64,000 nucleotides of DNA from Tetrapyrgos nigripes (lineage: Eukaryota > Basidiomycota > Agaricomycetes > Agaricales > Campanellaceae), in NCBI GenBank assembly GCA_013368315.1, contig JAACJM010000062.1:186001-250000 (forward strand). Direction: 5' to 3'. The notes under the pieces were generated by a model. That model was given only the letters and a program-made list of their open reading frames with translations. It was not told the DNA's origin and searched no databases. Positions within the stretch are counted from its first letter, which is position 1. Each line of letters opens with the position of its first letter. Position numbers and translations under genes: made by a program. Shown piece after piece: positions 41,892-54,229 of this stretch.

Positions 41892-42344
41892 AGTACCGTT
41901 GACATGTCTGTCGGACTATGTAGCTATTTCCAGATACTTATTACTCGCCGTTCTGTGTTTTCATGCTGACTCTCGTCTGTACTTATTTATAATAATTTCA
42001 GTCTTCCGGCAGGCTCCTCCAAACTGGACGTACCCAGGGCGCATATGCCCGTTACATACATCACACGAAGAGTGTCAAGATGTATCGTCAGTCTGGATAC
42101 TCGAGACTATATGAGGCTGGCTACTGTAGTGAGTCGTGACATGAACTTTGAAACTCCGACGCACTGCCGACGTAGTCTGGATTAATGCTCGAGTGTGAGT
42201 GGGTGAGGTGGGTGGGTTTAAAGTAAAGTACGAGTAGGTAGCGAAGGAGAACGAGGACTCTGAGGTGGCTGGGCACTCATTACTCAGTCTTTCAATGGCC
42301 CGACGTGTTGTAAGTTCAAGTACTGAGTACGAAGGAGGAAAGTC
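41892..42344. other. intergenic, with a dispersed short repeat
   Basis: No gene. About 42062-42112 is the inverted partner of a 50-bp stretch at 15222-15272. Confidence 0.5.
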
Positions 42345-42677
42345 CAAGGGGGTCCGAAAAAAAAAATTAACGACCGGGGGTCGGAAAAAAATTTAGTGCC
42401 TCGGTCGAGGAACCTACCTACCTTACCTTCTATATAAGGTAAGTTCACACGAATTTACCTGCCAAATATAGCTCGCGCTTAGAGATACTGCGTAATTGTC
42501 AAAAAACATCTGGTGAGCATATATTTATGTGTTTAACTTCACAGCTCACCAGATTGACACCCGCCAGCATGCTTGCCAGCTCCAAATGAGTCGGTAAAAA
42601 AAAAAAAATTTAAGGGCTTCGCCAGGGAACCTACCTACCTAGCCCCGGTACGGGATTCTCCGGCCCGGACCCCCTTG
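42345..42677. mobile_element. hAT-like MITE A2
   Basis: The 333-bp element has perfect 12-bp inverted ends (CAAGGGGGTCCG ... CGGACCCCCTTG) and a perfect 8-bp target duplication, ggaaagtc (42337-42344 and 42678-42685). Near each end are A-rich runs, aaattta, and gaacctacctacct repeats. It is of the same family as the elements at 4539 and 61807. Confidence 0.9.
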
Positions 42678-42779
42678 GGAAAGTCGAGGAAAGTCACTAC
42701 CGGCATCACGTGAGTCCTAAGACCTCTGCCTCGCCCTCTTCGAGGACAAAAATCTTCTCTGCTTATAAAGGACTGGCCT

Positions 42780-43805
42780 CCAGGCTAGTTTTCTTTTGAA
42801 TTTCATCCCTTTGCTGGGATCTAATTATCCGTCTTAAACCCTGCCACGATTGTCATTGTGCCTGGTATTCAAGCTTGCTTGCAACGCCATCTACGAGACG
42901 GTCCAGTGGCTCCGTGGTCATTGACCACACTGTCATATTCTTGGTTGACATATCAACAATTCACCCTAGACTCTCCTCTGCGCTTGCTTCGCCTCCAGCT
43001 TCTCACATAACCATCTAGCCAGAAGCCGAGTCCCACTCGTCGTCAGAATGCGCTTAATCACGCTAAGAAGACTCCCTCTTGTCCCACAAGATAGCCTTTA
43101 TCTCTTTTTCACAGGATAGGCATTGCTGCAAATTCCTAGCCTGGACATTTTTCGTCCAGCATCATGGGAACTTAAAAACTTTCTCCTTTGTATCTTGTTA
43201 TCCTGTCATTCTGCAGCTCAAGTCTACCTCCAGAACCGTTCCACCTATTCATAGCCGCTACCGTTGAGGACGGCGCATATTACTCTATGGTTAACGAACA
43301 TCGTATCCCGCTGGAATTCTCTTCTCAGTTTTCCTAGAACATCCACCGGGCCCAATGCCGCTATTAGTTGCTTAAAGGAATCCCCTGAAACCCGTGGTTG
43401 CCAAAATACGAGACTCAGCTCTTCAATTTGCTCTTGGGCGGCGAATCCAATTATCTGCCTATCCATTCTAGACTTTTGTTGGTGCTTACTATCCTCATAA
43501 ATGCAATACTCAGCCTCAAGAATGACTCTTGTATGCACTGATGTACACTGGTTATTCGACCGTTTCCATTCATGCCATAGCAAGAGCAAGAGCTTTCCTG
43601 GAATGGCGATGTGACTACTTTCCCTTTCTGTCTTTCCGGCAGCTGGAACACTCCGACATTACGGGCAGCCAAGAACGTAGGACGCAGCACATGTTTGCAG
43701 TACTATATACATTAACACTGCCTGTCCGTGCCTTTGTTTCCTCCCGCCTTCGGGCTTCTAGCTGCATTTTCATTTCTGCGTATGTGCTAATTGTTTTTGT
43801 ATTCT
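42780..43805. repeat. degenerate repeat block, copy C
   Basis: The right half of the block, nearly identical to copy A from about 43450 onward (about 31640-32190 in A), and continuous with the SSP2 promoter. Confidence 0.6.
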
Positions 43806-43986
43806 TGTGAGTCCTTTCAAACATACTGCCCAAAGTGCTACTCGTCTGAGCGCTGGTCTCAACCTCGGCTACTGAGGCGTATAAGAAGAGGCAGACGAAT
43901 TCCTCTTCTGCATTCGTTTCGTTTTCTTTTTTCCTACTTTACCTCTATTTCCACCTTTCAACCTTCACCTAATAATCTTTCTCGAG

Positions 43987-44696
43987 ATGTTCTCCACCTC
44001 TTTCTTCACCCTCGTCGCCTTGGCCGCTACTACCATCGTTCAGGCTACACCTCTCACTACCCGTCAGGCAAACACCTGCACTCCTAATGCTCAAGGAAGT
44101 GGCGTGTCCATCGTCAGTCTGGCCAACCCCGCTTTGGAGTTAGGAGTAACCTCTTCTCCCATCTCTGGTACCAGGCTCGTCAGCTCCAGCTTCCGTGGTC
44201 TCGCTGCACCCGATTTCCATATTCAACAGGATGGTCAAGCTATGCCTAGTTTCGTTGTGAGGTGAGTCTGGTAACATTACTATGAGTGCTCGAAGAACCA
44301 GAATTGACCAATTCCATTACTCTTGGTTCTAGGGACGTTGACAACAACAATCTCGCTGTTACCTTCATCACTTCGAATGGTCAGCATCTTGAGTTTCAGA
44401 CTGCCTCTGACAGCGGTAACAATGTGTGAGTGCAAAACCCAACGTCTTGTTGATGTTCCTCTAATCTAACGAAACACGGATCTTTCTGTAGTGACCAACT
44501 CTTCGAAATTACTTGCAACACTTGCCTCACCCCTGGTGCTCCCGTTACCCCTGGTACGGTCGTTGGCGATCACTGCCGCATCGGGGTTCTTGGAGATGAT
44601 GTCGTTTGTGTGAATATTGGTGAATCTGCTGGTGCGTCTGTTAGTGCGAGTGCTTGCAATGGAGGTGCTGCTCAGGAGTTCAAGATTGTGGCTTGA
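43987..44696 (+). CDS. small secreted protein (SSP2)
   Basis: Three exons: 43987-44261, 44333-44425, 44492-44696, giving 190 aa. It is nearly identical to SSP1, with the same signal peptide, intron sites and cysteines. The few differences include LSATAIVQ to LAATTIVQ, GVSSS to GVTSS, FAVR to FVVR, VRGDD to VLGDD and EVAGAP to ESAGAS. Introns are almost unchanged, so the duplication is recent. Function unknown; extracellular. Confidence 0.85.
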
Positions 44697-45412
44697 AGAT
44701 TAGAGGTCGAGTAGGATACGTGCAACTCGGACTCAGACTGTCAGTTGTTATCAACGACCCTTGTTGATGACTTGACGAATTGGAATTCGTGTACACATGC
44801 ATGAACTGTGGCTCATTACTTGGATTTTCATAGTACAACCCTGTCTTTGAGTGGTATTTATTTATCTGCATATAATACAGTACTTTACTGTATTTTTCCG
44901 AGGAGGAGTTGTGGCCAAGACTAGGAGGTTTGACCTCAGCAGAGAAAATTCGTCGACTTGATTGTAAGCTGAACCTGAGAATCGAAAATGCGACGTAAGT
45001 TCCCTGCGATCTCTAAATGGGACGAGTGAAGACAACAGCCGAGCCAAATAATGCGGTCATCCCGAATCCCGATCTAGCTAGCGCTTAGAGACCAGTCTTC
45101 AATTTAGGTATCCTTCCAGTGCTCTACAGATTGCCTTCAGTGCATAGCCATGAATGTCGTGAGGAGGATGTTGGTGTAGGAGTTGTCGAAGGAGTGTAGG
45201 ATTTTGAGTAGTCAGGAGACCACTGGTGGAGGTGTCGCCCATGCAAAGTCCTGATCAACAGAACGCGTCGAGGTCAAGACGCGACGCGACGGCTCGCGCT
45301 GCCAAGTGCGTCGGAGTTTCAAATATGTCGTGCCAGGCTAATCCCGATCCATTGGCAGTGCCAGTGACAGCGACGACAATGTTCCCGGATCCCTCAGCAT
45401 TTGGCCGCTATC
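44697..45412. other. intergenic between SSP2 and the 633-aa gene
   Basis: Carries the SSP 3' flank shared with 32905-33240. No gene is seen; short frames near 45226 lack support. Confidence 0.45.
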
Positions 45413-47651
45413 ATGGATTCAAGAAGGCCTACGAAGCAGCCTACGAAGCAGCCTAGTTCAACAGACACGACGTCGACATACTTCAACTCCAAGTTGAACA
45501 ACGTCGAAGACAAGGGACCTCCCGAGTACGATGACAATTTTGACGCGCTTTCGGCTGTCTCGTTGCCTACAATTTCGACAAATACTCGAACAGACAGTCT
45601 TTTCTCTGGGTCTGCTGGGAGTTCCTCGATAAGCTTTAGAGGTCCTGGATCATTGGCCGGAAGAGCTATCCTCAACCTCGGAAGATTGACATTGAAGGGA
45701 GTTGAAAGGGTCATTATCTCGAGGAAGCTATCTGGTATTGGTTCGCTGTCCAGAGGCTCGGGGTCTGCTGAGACGTATAGTGATATACTGGAGCTGTCGA
45801 GGTATGTGTATGCCCTTCACAATATAACTAAGTAATAAAACTGAAAAATTTTCTGACCATAGACCTCAAATGTACCCGGATAATATCCATACTGAAGCAA
45901 TGCGACTACTCGTCAGACAGATTGCTTCTGGTCGGACAGAAAACCTTTTGAAGGCTCTTAGAAACTGGCATCCTATCGAAATTCGTCTGCTGCTCTCTGA
46001 AATGATTGGTCGTTTTGACGATACAATGTACATTTTTGGCCTGCTTTTGATCAATCTTAGGTGCTGATTTCTTGTTTTCAGCTCATCCACCTTGAAACCT
46101 CTCGATTCTATCATGCGTGCCTACAAACTCAACCTCTCAACTCGTCCACCGGCATCTCGGAATGACCACTCTTTCGTGCCTTTCATTGACTTTCTCCGAC
46201 ATTTGATCTCCCTAAGCCCCTCATTACCCTCATCTTCATCGGCATCGTCCTTTGCAAGCCCGAGCAGCTTCTCTTTCTGCACCACTACCCTCGAAACAGG
46301 CTTACTTGACTTTCTCTTCCACCTCTACGCTTCCGATTTTCGTGATCCTCTCACTGCACCTTCCAGCCGTGCGGAGCCCTCTCGCAAATCGACGCTATCC
46401 ATTGCGTGCAACGATTTGCTTCTAGCAGTTTGCGAGTACGGATGCGGTCCGGGACATGAATTTAAGGGTGCTGTCAGCGCGACTGCGTACATCCAGACTC
46501 ACCCAATCCACGCACTGTGGTCAATACATCCTGCGTTATCATCATTGTTGCCGTCCAATCCCAACGCCAAAAGAATGTTGAAGCGGAAGGAAGCTTGGCT
46601 CCTCGTTGAGAAGGAGTGGATACGTTCAAGGATTACCTCCATGTATGAGATGATGCTGGATGTCTCGAATCCAGATTCTTTGGAAGAAAATTTTGTGAGG
46701 GACGCGTTTGTGGATATGGTTCAGTTTGCTGGGTCAGTCTATTTTCTTCTTTCCTTTTCCCTGATGTGTTCGGAGCAACGAGTTGCTGATGTTTTCTTGG
46801 TATACTCAACAGATTGGAATTTGGCGAGGACGAAGAAATCGCTTTTCGTGCACTAAGATCGCTTCACCAACTCATTCACGCCAGGTATCACTGGCCGGAT
46901 ATAAAGGTCTATCTATATGATGACGATGCACTCGCTTATGCTGGTCAAGCCTTTCCTCGCATCATAAAACGACTTTGTGCGTTGGTGTAAGTGGTGTCTA
47001 TCCTCATTCTTCCATCTTCTCTTACCGAGCCCATTTCTCTCTTCTATCCTCGTTCTCTTTCAACAGTGCCAACCCTTATCACCCTTTTTTCTTCTTTGCC
47101 CTCGACAAACAAGATTTCCGTCAAACCGTCGTAGTGCACTTTATCCAATGGATGTCTCGTGCTTCTTATGGGAGCTCTAGGTGTCTGCGTTTGATAGCTT
47201 CGTCAGGCATCCTTGAATTGGTCGAGGCTACAAAGAAGAGTGCGTTTTCAAGCTTTGATGACTTTCTATTTAGATCCGTACTCAAATATCCTTCTACGTA
47301 GAATCCGACCCGATCGACATCTCAACACCATCGACATTACCATCCACATCCATATCTACATCCAACCCTCTCGGGATCACTGTCAACTCGGACCGTCAGT
47401 TCATCTACCGACAGGCCTTTTTATCCTGGGCACCTATGGTTTTCGCCAGTCCTGGCAAAACCAGTGCAGACGGCATTTGGGACGTACACCGCGATGTACC
47501 ACTCTTCCTTGCTCTACCGAAACAAGAATGGGACGATGAATGGGACGAAGTGGTAACGAAGATACCGGGCACGGATAAAGAGTGGTTGTATAAGTGGATT
47601 ATTGATGCTGAGGGTGATGGGTCTGTAAGTGGAGGTGGTAGAGGTGGCTAA
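45413..47651 (+). CDS. hypothetical protein, 633 aa
   Basis: Six exons: 45413-45801, 45863-46027, 46082-46732, 46813-46986, 47067-47239, 47302-47651, with phases that all agree. The N-terminal 110 residues are Ser/Thr/Pro-rich and probably disordered (TKQPTKQPSS, SGSAGSSSISF). The middle (about 135-500) is rich in Leu, Ala and charged residues with regular helices, and might form a helical-repeat structure. The last 110 residues are more polar and end in a Gly-rich tail (SVSGGGRGG). No signal peptide, TM segment or known catalytic motif was seen. I do not recognise the family. An in-frame TTG upstream is not used; the chosen ATG is the first in frame. Confidence 0.7.
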
Positions 47652-48160
47652 AGTGCCAAAGGGCGCTGGGGCGTCAAGGGGTATGGATGCGTGGCAGATT
47701 GGTGAACTGTGTGTTCTAGACTCTTGGATTATTTGACTTGGACTTGGAAACGAGCATACTTAGACTAATGTCGTCCACTGAATTCCGGAGCCTCGCTTAG
47801 CTTCTGTGTTCAGCTGGTCCAGCTGCAGTAAGAAACCGCACGAGAGTATCGCCGTAGGTGGATGGATACTTCTATTCTGGGTGCAACGGTGCAGGGATAA
47901 AGAAGGTCATATTGAAGAAGGAATGTGAAGAGCAGTGCGTTGTAGAGAATAAGGAGCGGTGTCTTGGAGAAAGGGAAGGGAAGGGAAGCTCTATGTGTCT
48001 ATGCTACAGTACAGCCTGTATCGTGATAATGTCATAAGAGTAGATGGGAATACCTTTATATTTACTATACTTCCTGCAGTGGGTATATAATATACTACAT
48101 TATATGCATTCATATCCATATATGTTTGAATGATGTCCCATCAAGAATTGTAACTAACAA
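47652..48160. other. intergenic, no gene seen
   Basis: The 3' flank of the 633-aa gene. A short AT-rich stretch at 48045-48135 has several tata motifs. Confidence 0.45.
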
Positions 48161-48164
48161 TCAC

Positions 48165-49263
48165 ACTATAACTGGCGAAGAAATTGGAGTCAGAAATTGG
48201 GATGAGAACGAACAGCAGTAGAGGTAGAAGCGCATACCCACCTTGGGAGTAATCCAGGCTTCTGGTGCTCCGCCGTCAAATTTGAGGTACCAGGCTGGGA
48301 CTAGAAACAAACGAATTCAAAAGGATCGTAATGTAAAGGATACAGTGTGCTGTAAGTATCAGTAGACTCAAATTAGAGCGAACCAGTGCAATAGATCCCA
48401 AAATACAAAACTCACGGGTATGCTGATTCTGGGCACAGAAAGTCGGGTAGGCAATATCGTTTGTTAGCCCGCTCTGGGACAAGTTGACGAAGCAAGTCGT
48501 CTATATCCGGCGCTGGGACAGCAGTAGCCTTGTTGTTCTCGTACGCGGAGCCATCTCCATCTCCACCGCTGATATGAGAGGTCATAAGTGAGTATATATA
48601 GCATAAAGGCAGAGTACACCAAAGAGCATATCAGGAAAGGCAGTGACGTACAATGATCTATCAATACCTGACGCAAAGCTTGACTGATCTGCAGGCGGGC
48701 TTATGGGCTCGACGTGTAATAGACGGGGTAGTTGAATTGTCGGAGGATAGTCATCTGATTCAAGAGATGTTGTTGAGCAGTGCCTTGCTCGATAAAGGGT
48801 CTTCTGGGCACGGAAGAGGTGTTCTGAGGGACCTCAGTTGAAAGAGCATACGATGAGCAAATTTGGGCAGACTCACTCGTTCCAAATGGATGTCGTCGTC
48901 CTGGTAGATGAGAGCCATGCGTAAAAGGTTAGCTAGTGAATAGGCATAAATAAGGACCACGCACGAGACCGCCGCCGACGGAAAGAATGGATGATAAGAG
49001 TGTTTTTACGGATAGCATGCGACATTCTTTTGCGAATAGTCAGTAATAGGGTAGCTCAGGTAGAAGCCCATTACTCACCTAACCAAACGACAATGTCTCC
49101 TTCGCATACTTGGTTGATGTGGATATGTTGTAGAGCAAACAGGCTTGGAATCCCTTCTAGTACTCCCAAGTGAGAATCATCACAAGCCAAGTAGACCATA
49201 CGACGGCTTACTGCCATTGCAACCCATAGCTGTCGTCTTGAGAGATCATTTCTTTACTTTGCA
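48165..49263 (-). CDS. unresolved spliced gene or pseudogene
   Basis: Several minus-strand stretches look coding and are bounded by good splice signals. One is C-terminal: TTCFVNLSQSGLTNDIAYP runs to a donor at about 48417, then resumes after an acceptor at about 48302 with PAWYLKFDGGAPEAWITPK and a stop. Further upstream, about 49161-49080 reads GIPSLFALQHIHINQVCEGD, which loosely recalls a LysM-type segment. I could not connect all pieces in one frame, so this may be a decayed secreted-protein gene. Exon limits are uncertain. Confidence 0.3.
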
Positions 49264-50011
49264 GACCTGAGAGAAGATGATAGTGGTGGTTGAAGTAGAA
49301 TTCTGAATTGGGAATCGGGATGTGTGATTGTGTGATGATGGCATCTTTTTACATACCAAACCTGAGCGGAGCACATAAACGGGACGGTGACCGCCAAAAA
49401 ATACGACAGCGACCTTGGTTACCAAGGCTACCTCGCAAACGAGCGTGACGGCCCATATACATATGCTAGAGCCATTCAGGGTCATTGCTGGACGAGCCCT
49501 CAGGGACTCTTTCTGTGCCTATGGGCTCGGTTAGGACTCGGGAGCTGAGATGGTACTTGCTGCGGAGCACGAGACCTAAGGTTACAGATGGTTTGATTGC
49601 CCCAGATTGCCCCTCGGTGGTGTTAGCGGAAGATTTAGAATTTTCAAGGTCACAATCGGTGGCCGTTTGTATAGTTACGCAGTCTGGATGATCACATAGC
49701 CGCGTCCTCGTAAACATTTGAACGATGAGAAAGAGTGAGAAAGTCGCATAGGTGCGGATGTAGCCAAATGAGTCCGACAAGGCTACGCGAAGACCCAGAT
49801 TTCAACTGGAGTTGTCATTCACAAGAAAAACTGCACGAAACTCGCAATTGGAATTACCACAATTCATCCCAGCATGATCCCTTCAGACAGTGGTCAAGTG
49901 CCTGCACAATCCGACGTCCTTCCGAGTAGTTCTCCCGAGTTTTTGCAATCGCGTCATCGACAAAGAAAATTTGAAGAGTCTATTTTTATTTAGCGGGACT
50001 TGCATTAATAT
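49264..50011. other. intergenic, no gene seen
   Basis: Only short frames; no repeats or RNA genes recognised. Confidence 0.4.
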
Positions 50012-50260
50012 TGAAAAAAGAGGCTGAATGATTGTCTTCTATCAGTAGAGACGCGGTCGGTCACTGTTGTGTTGCAGAGTAGGTTGAGCTTGGGTCCAGC
50101 GGCCGAGTCCGAGTCGAAGCTCAAGAACAACATTTTTGAAAAGAGGCTGAATGATTGTCTTCTATCAGTAGAGACGCGGTCGGTCACTGTTGTGTTGCAG
50201 AGTAGGTTGAGCTTGTGTCCAGCGGCCGAGTCCGAGTCGAAGCTCAAGATTCAGAACATT
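50012..50260 (+). repeat. two-copy 123-bp tandem repeat
   Basis: The segment with aggctgaatgattgtcttct starts at 50021 and again at 50144. The two units are about 97% identical. Because 123 is a multiple of three, open frames run through both copies on each strand (plus 50069-50353, minus 50247-50005). Neither frame has other evidence of being a gene. Confidence 0.85.
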
Positions 50261-50548
50261 TTTGCCAAGGAACGTGACCGCGACAGTCTAGACTACCCGT
50301 CTCCGCACTGCGACGGTGCCACAAGTCCGGGCGCACCGATAGTAAGGAACTAAAAAGTATGTAGCATTGCAGAGCCTATGTGCACAACCGAAACTACACA
50401 GCAAATAATCACAAGTACGTACTGCGAAGACCGTATTAAGCGTAAATTCCATCCAGAAACTCAAAGCATAAGAAAACATAGTACTGTAGACTGCAGCAGA
50501 ACGCGATCCTCTCCTCTCCTCGCCTCATCCCCAGACCACCCTCTTCCT

Positions 50549-53435
50549 CTATCGCCTCTTCCTAACATACCTCCCATCCTTCCTCTCAGCCTCCCTAGCT
50601 GCTTCCTTCATCTTCCGTCTATGCTGCTCTCTCGCCTGTTCATTAATCTCCTCCGCCTCCTGCGTATTCGGAAACCCAATACTCCAATACATAGGCGGTG
50701 TAGAACCTCTAGCCCAATTATCACGGTGTCGAGAGATGGCTTGTTTGTGCGATTGGATTTCTTTTTCTTTTTCTCGTTCTCGGCGGTTGGTGGTACTCGA
50801 TGTGGAGGTAGACGCGTGTTTCGAAGTAGATGGAGCTTGGGAACCAAAGTCAGAGTCGTCAATATCGATGATATCATCGCTGGAGTGATGCGGACATGGT
50901 CGAGGGCGTTGGAGAACGTCGTTAGAGGAAGATTGCGACCTTGAGGGTGATCTCCATAGTGGAGCTTGTAAACGTGGAGGCATGGGTCCTATGGCTTCGT
51001 AGTACTGCAGCAGGACATTATTAGTTAGTTAGGATTTTCTAGTGTAATAAGAGAGAGAGAAAATAGCTTACTGCTTTACAACTTTCACAATCCCCAGCAT
51101 CGAGCCTCTTTCTCTTCTCTTTACCCCGAACCACCTCGTGATACTGATAATCCAGTCCTTCATTACGCTCTAGATTGATTGCGTAAAGCTCATTCATAGT
51201 TTTGTCTTGTTCTTTCCTGGAAAATCATGAAGAATAAAGAGCCGTCAGCATACACAACAGACTCCAGAAGTATGAAAAGAAACTCACGCAGCAGCAGCCT
51301 CTTTGCCATACCGTCCTCTACCTTTATATACCGAATAATCCACCCCTCCTTTCGCACGGGCAGCACTACCTGGCGTTGACATTGGCATTGGCTTCCCTGG
51401 CCCATCACGTTGCTTTTCCTTCCCTTTGCCCGTGCTCTTGCGCGTCCCAGCACCCGGAGTCACCAACGGCATTTCCTCGTCTCTTTGTCTCTCCTTTCTC
51501 TTTCCCTTCCCTCTCACTGTCCCAGTAGCATTTTCCCTCACAATACCTCTCCCTTTCGGCGTCTGCGTCTGTTCCTTCAAAGTCGAAGCCAGTCTTCTAC
51601 TATCGTTCTCCTTATTCTGACTAGTAATCTTTCCTCGTCGACTAGAACTCGCGGAACCCGCTGCACTGACATCCGCACCGTGATTGGTACTAGGAGACGA
51701 AGACGGCTCCATAGTCAAGTCGACCATATCCTCCTCCTCGACTTTAACGGCAACAGCGACAGGTTTGACTACAGGAGTCCTTTTACTCGCAGACGCAGAG
51801 GTGTTATTCCCTTCACTGACACGTCGATACTTGCGCACATGGTCATCATTCTGAGATGAAGACGAAGACGTGCCAATGTCACTTTTTCGTCGATTTGAGC
51901 GAGATTTGGATAGAGGAGAGCCTGATGCGCCGACAGGTTCAAATACGAGGGGTGTACGTGTACTGGAGCCTGAAGCGGGAGGAGCTGGAGTTGTTGAAGG
52001 AGGTGGAGGCTTCGGGCGTTGAGGTGAAATCCAGACTGTGAAGATGATAAGAAGAAAATCATCAACACAGAGAAATTTCGTAAAGAGCTGACAACATACA
52101 AGGTTGAGTCTCTGGCTCTGTTTCTGAAGAGGCTGGAGAATGGGATCGTTGTGTAGGCTCATGTAACTGTTCTGTGTTTCGAACCGTCGGAGAGCTTGAG
52201 GCAGGTACAAGGATTGTAGCTAGTGTGATTAACACAAGTCAGAACGAAAATAGCATACATAATAAAGCTCTGGCGTACCTTCTGTCGCGTTGGACGGACC
52301 TGCACCCGAGGTAGCAAATGCGAAAGTCCTGTCAGGGGCGTTAATACATGGACTAGAGGAAGAGAAACATGAATATGACCTTGTAAGCCCGTGTGAGGAT
52401 CCTTTGGGCGTGTGCAGCGTGTTTGGGTTCAAGAACACGTCGTCGTCATCGTCATTGGATGAAGCTTTGACTGCAATGAGAGTTGGCCTCGTAGCCGCTG
52501 ACGAGCACGGAGAGGACGGTTCTTGATTGGCTTTCTTGGACGGACTGAGAGGAGCGAGTGGTATCGCTACGGACAGCTGACGCTGATGTGAAGTTTTCGA
52601 CTTACTATCCGCCATAACGGGAGATGCGTCGTTAATCTCTTGTTGGGGTAGGTTCATCACTGGGCCAAAAAAAAGGGGGGGAATTCAACACAACGCCCGA
52701 ATTAGGGATAAGACGAGCCCACAATGGTCAGGTTTAACGTCATGCCCAAGCCTAGCAACCGTTGTCCACCGCCTTTTTAGAGCCAGAGACATCTGCTCCC
52801 AAAATTCGTCTATACTTTGTTCTGGTCGTTTGGTGCCGAAAAGCCAGTCCTTGAACTTTTGGAATTTGATGTACATCTCGTCGTATTGGCGGTCTTTGTC
52901 GTGTTTCGCTCTTCTGAGATCATCGTATGCCTCCCGTAATATGGCGAGCTCCAAGGAAGCCTTCCGGTTTTCTTCCGATTGACTAAAATATTATGAGCCA
53001 AGACAAGGATAGCAGGAGAATCAGAGACGAGCCAGCATACCTCCTCAAACGCTCGTTTTCCTCTCGGAGTCTAGCTTTCTCTTCCTCAAGGATCAGTACC
53101 CTGTCTGACAATTCTCCATTACGCTCATTGAGGTTATCGTTATCCTTCTCCAGGCGCTTGTTTCGCTCCAGACATTCTCGGAGTTGTACGGGTTCCCCAA
53201 ACGAGTCTATGCAGTCCTGAACCTCAGCAATATCCAGAAAACCCAAGGCTTGAGCAACACGTTCGGATGCATTTCTCAGGTTAAACCATCTCGTCTGAAA
53301 TTCTTCCTTCAGTCTTTTGCAGCTGTCGAGCGATTTCCGGAGTTCATCGAGTTGAGCTTGATGCTTTTGGAGGATATGTTTATCGCGTTCTCGGAATCTT
53401 GCACTCGAAAATTCTTCTCCACTGGCCTCTGGCAT
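50549..53435 (-). CDS. Ctp1/Sae2/CtIP-like DNA end-resection factor
   Basis: Seven exons: 53435-53041, 52982-52723, 52659-52279, 52219-52100, 52035-51288, 51216-51072, 51004-50549, giving 834 aa with matching phases. Proteins of this family activate the Mre11-Rad50-Nbs1 nuclease to start resection of double-strand breaks in the nucleus. The C-terminal domain has the CxxC pair (CESC, 678-681), then YYEAIGP, the conserved RHR (775-777) and STPPMYWSIGFPNTQEAEEI (784-803). The N-terminal region (about 20-220) is strongly charged with heptads, fitting the tetramer coiled coil. The middle is a long Ser/Thr/Pro/Lys-rich linker with likely nuclear signals (RKGKRKER-like stretches). The exon 2/3 junction uses a less typical donor (GTGGGC). 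Confidence 0.85.
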
Positions 53436-54229
53436 CGACGGACACGGAGGACAACAAGAGGACGCCAAACAATGACAAGCAAGATGATTAATGAACGCGA
53501 TAAATACACGTGTTCGAGACGCGATTTGCACGTCATATACACCTCAACGCGTTTGCCTCCTGGATCATGATGCCCGAAACCAGACAAGACAAGACAAGAC
53601 GCCAAGCAAACTTTGAGGAAGCCATCTCAGTCTGCATCAGAAACAAGATGATTGTGGCCGATTCAAAATTTATCATGCGCTGTTTGAAGCTCCTGCTACT
53701 TACGCCGACACTTTTGATCGACTGTCATCAAAGTGTTACACAGTGCGGGTGCCAGTTCGAGGTGGTCGAGGCTAACATTTAAAAATAAATTGTCAAGTGA
53801 TACAACTTCAAGTGGGAAGATGACCTGTTGAGTCCATTGGATAAAAATAAACGGTGTTCTTGTACCTTACCTCGGTATTTTTAGGGAATCTCATACTATG
53901 CTCAGGCTGGCAGTACTACTTGTGTGGTCAGTGTTATCACTTCGAGCTCGAAGGCTGATAACTCCTTGGGTACATTGGAATCACACTTCATCAAGAATGC
54001 GGTTCAACATTGGCGGCTTGACTTTCGAACGTGCGTTAAAGCGCGCGAGTAGCAAGCTAAAATTAACATTCCCGTTCCTTTTTCATCGTTCTTAGCTCAG
54101 TCTGTGAAATTGGCACTGCGGCGTTGCATATGGCACACGACCATTTAAAGCCGCAAATAAGACAGCCAACTTGACAGACCGAGTGCCCTATTCTCCCCAG
54201 GTTTCCACTGTTCCTTCCTTCCAACAGTG
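53436..54229. promoter_or_regulatory. divergent intergenic region
   Basis: Separates the Ctp1/Sae2-like gene (minus) and the phytase-like gene (plus). A short gacaa repeat lies at about 53583-53600. No gene is seen; a short frame near 53510-53782 lacks support. Confidence 0.4.
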
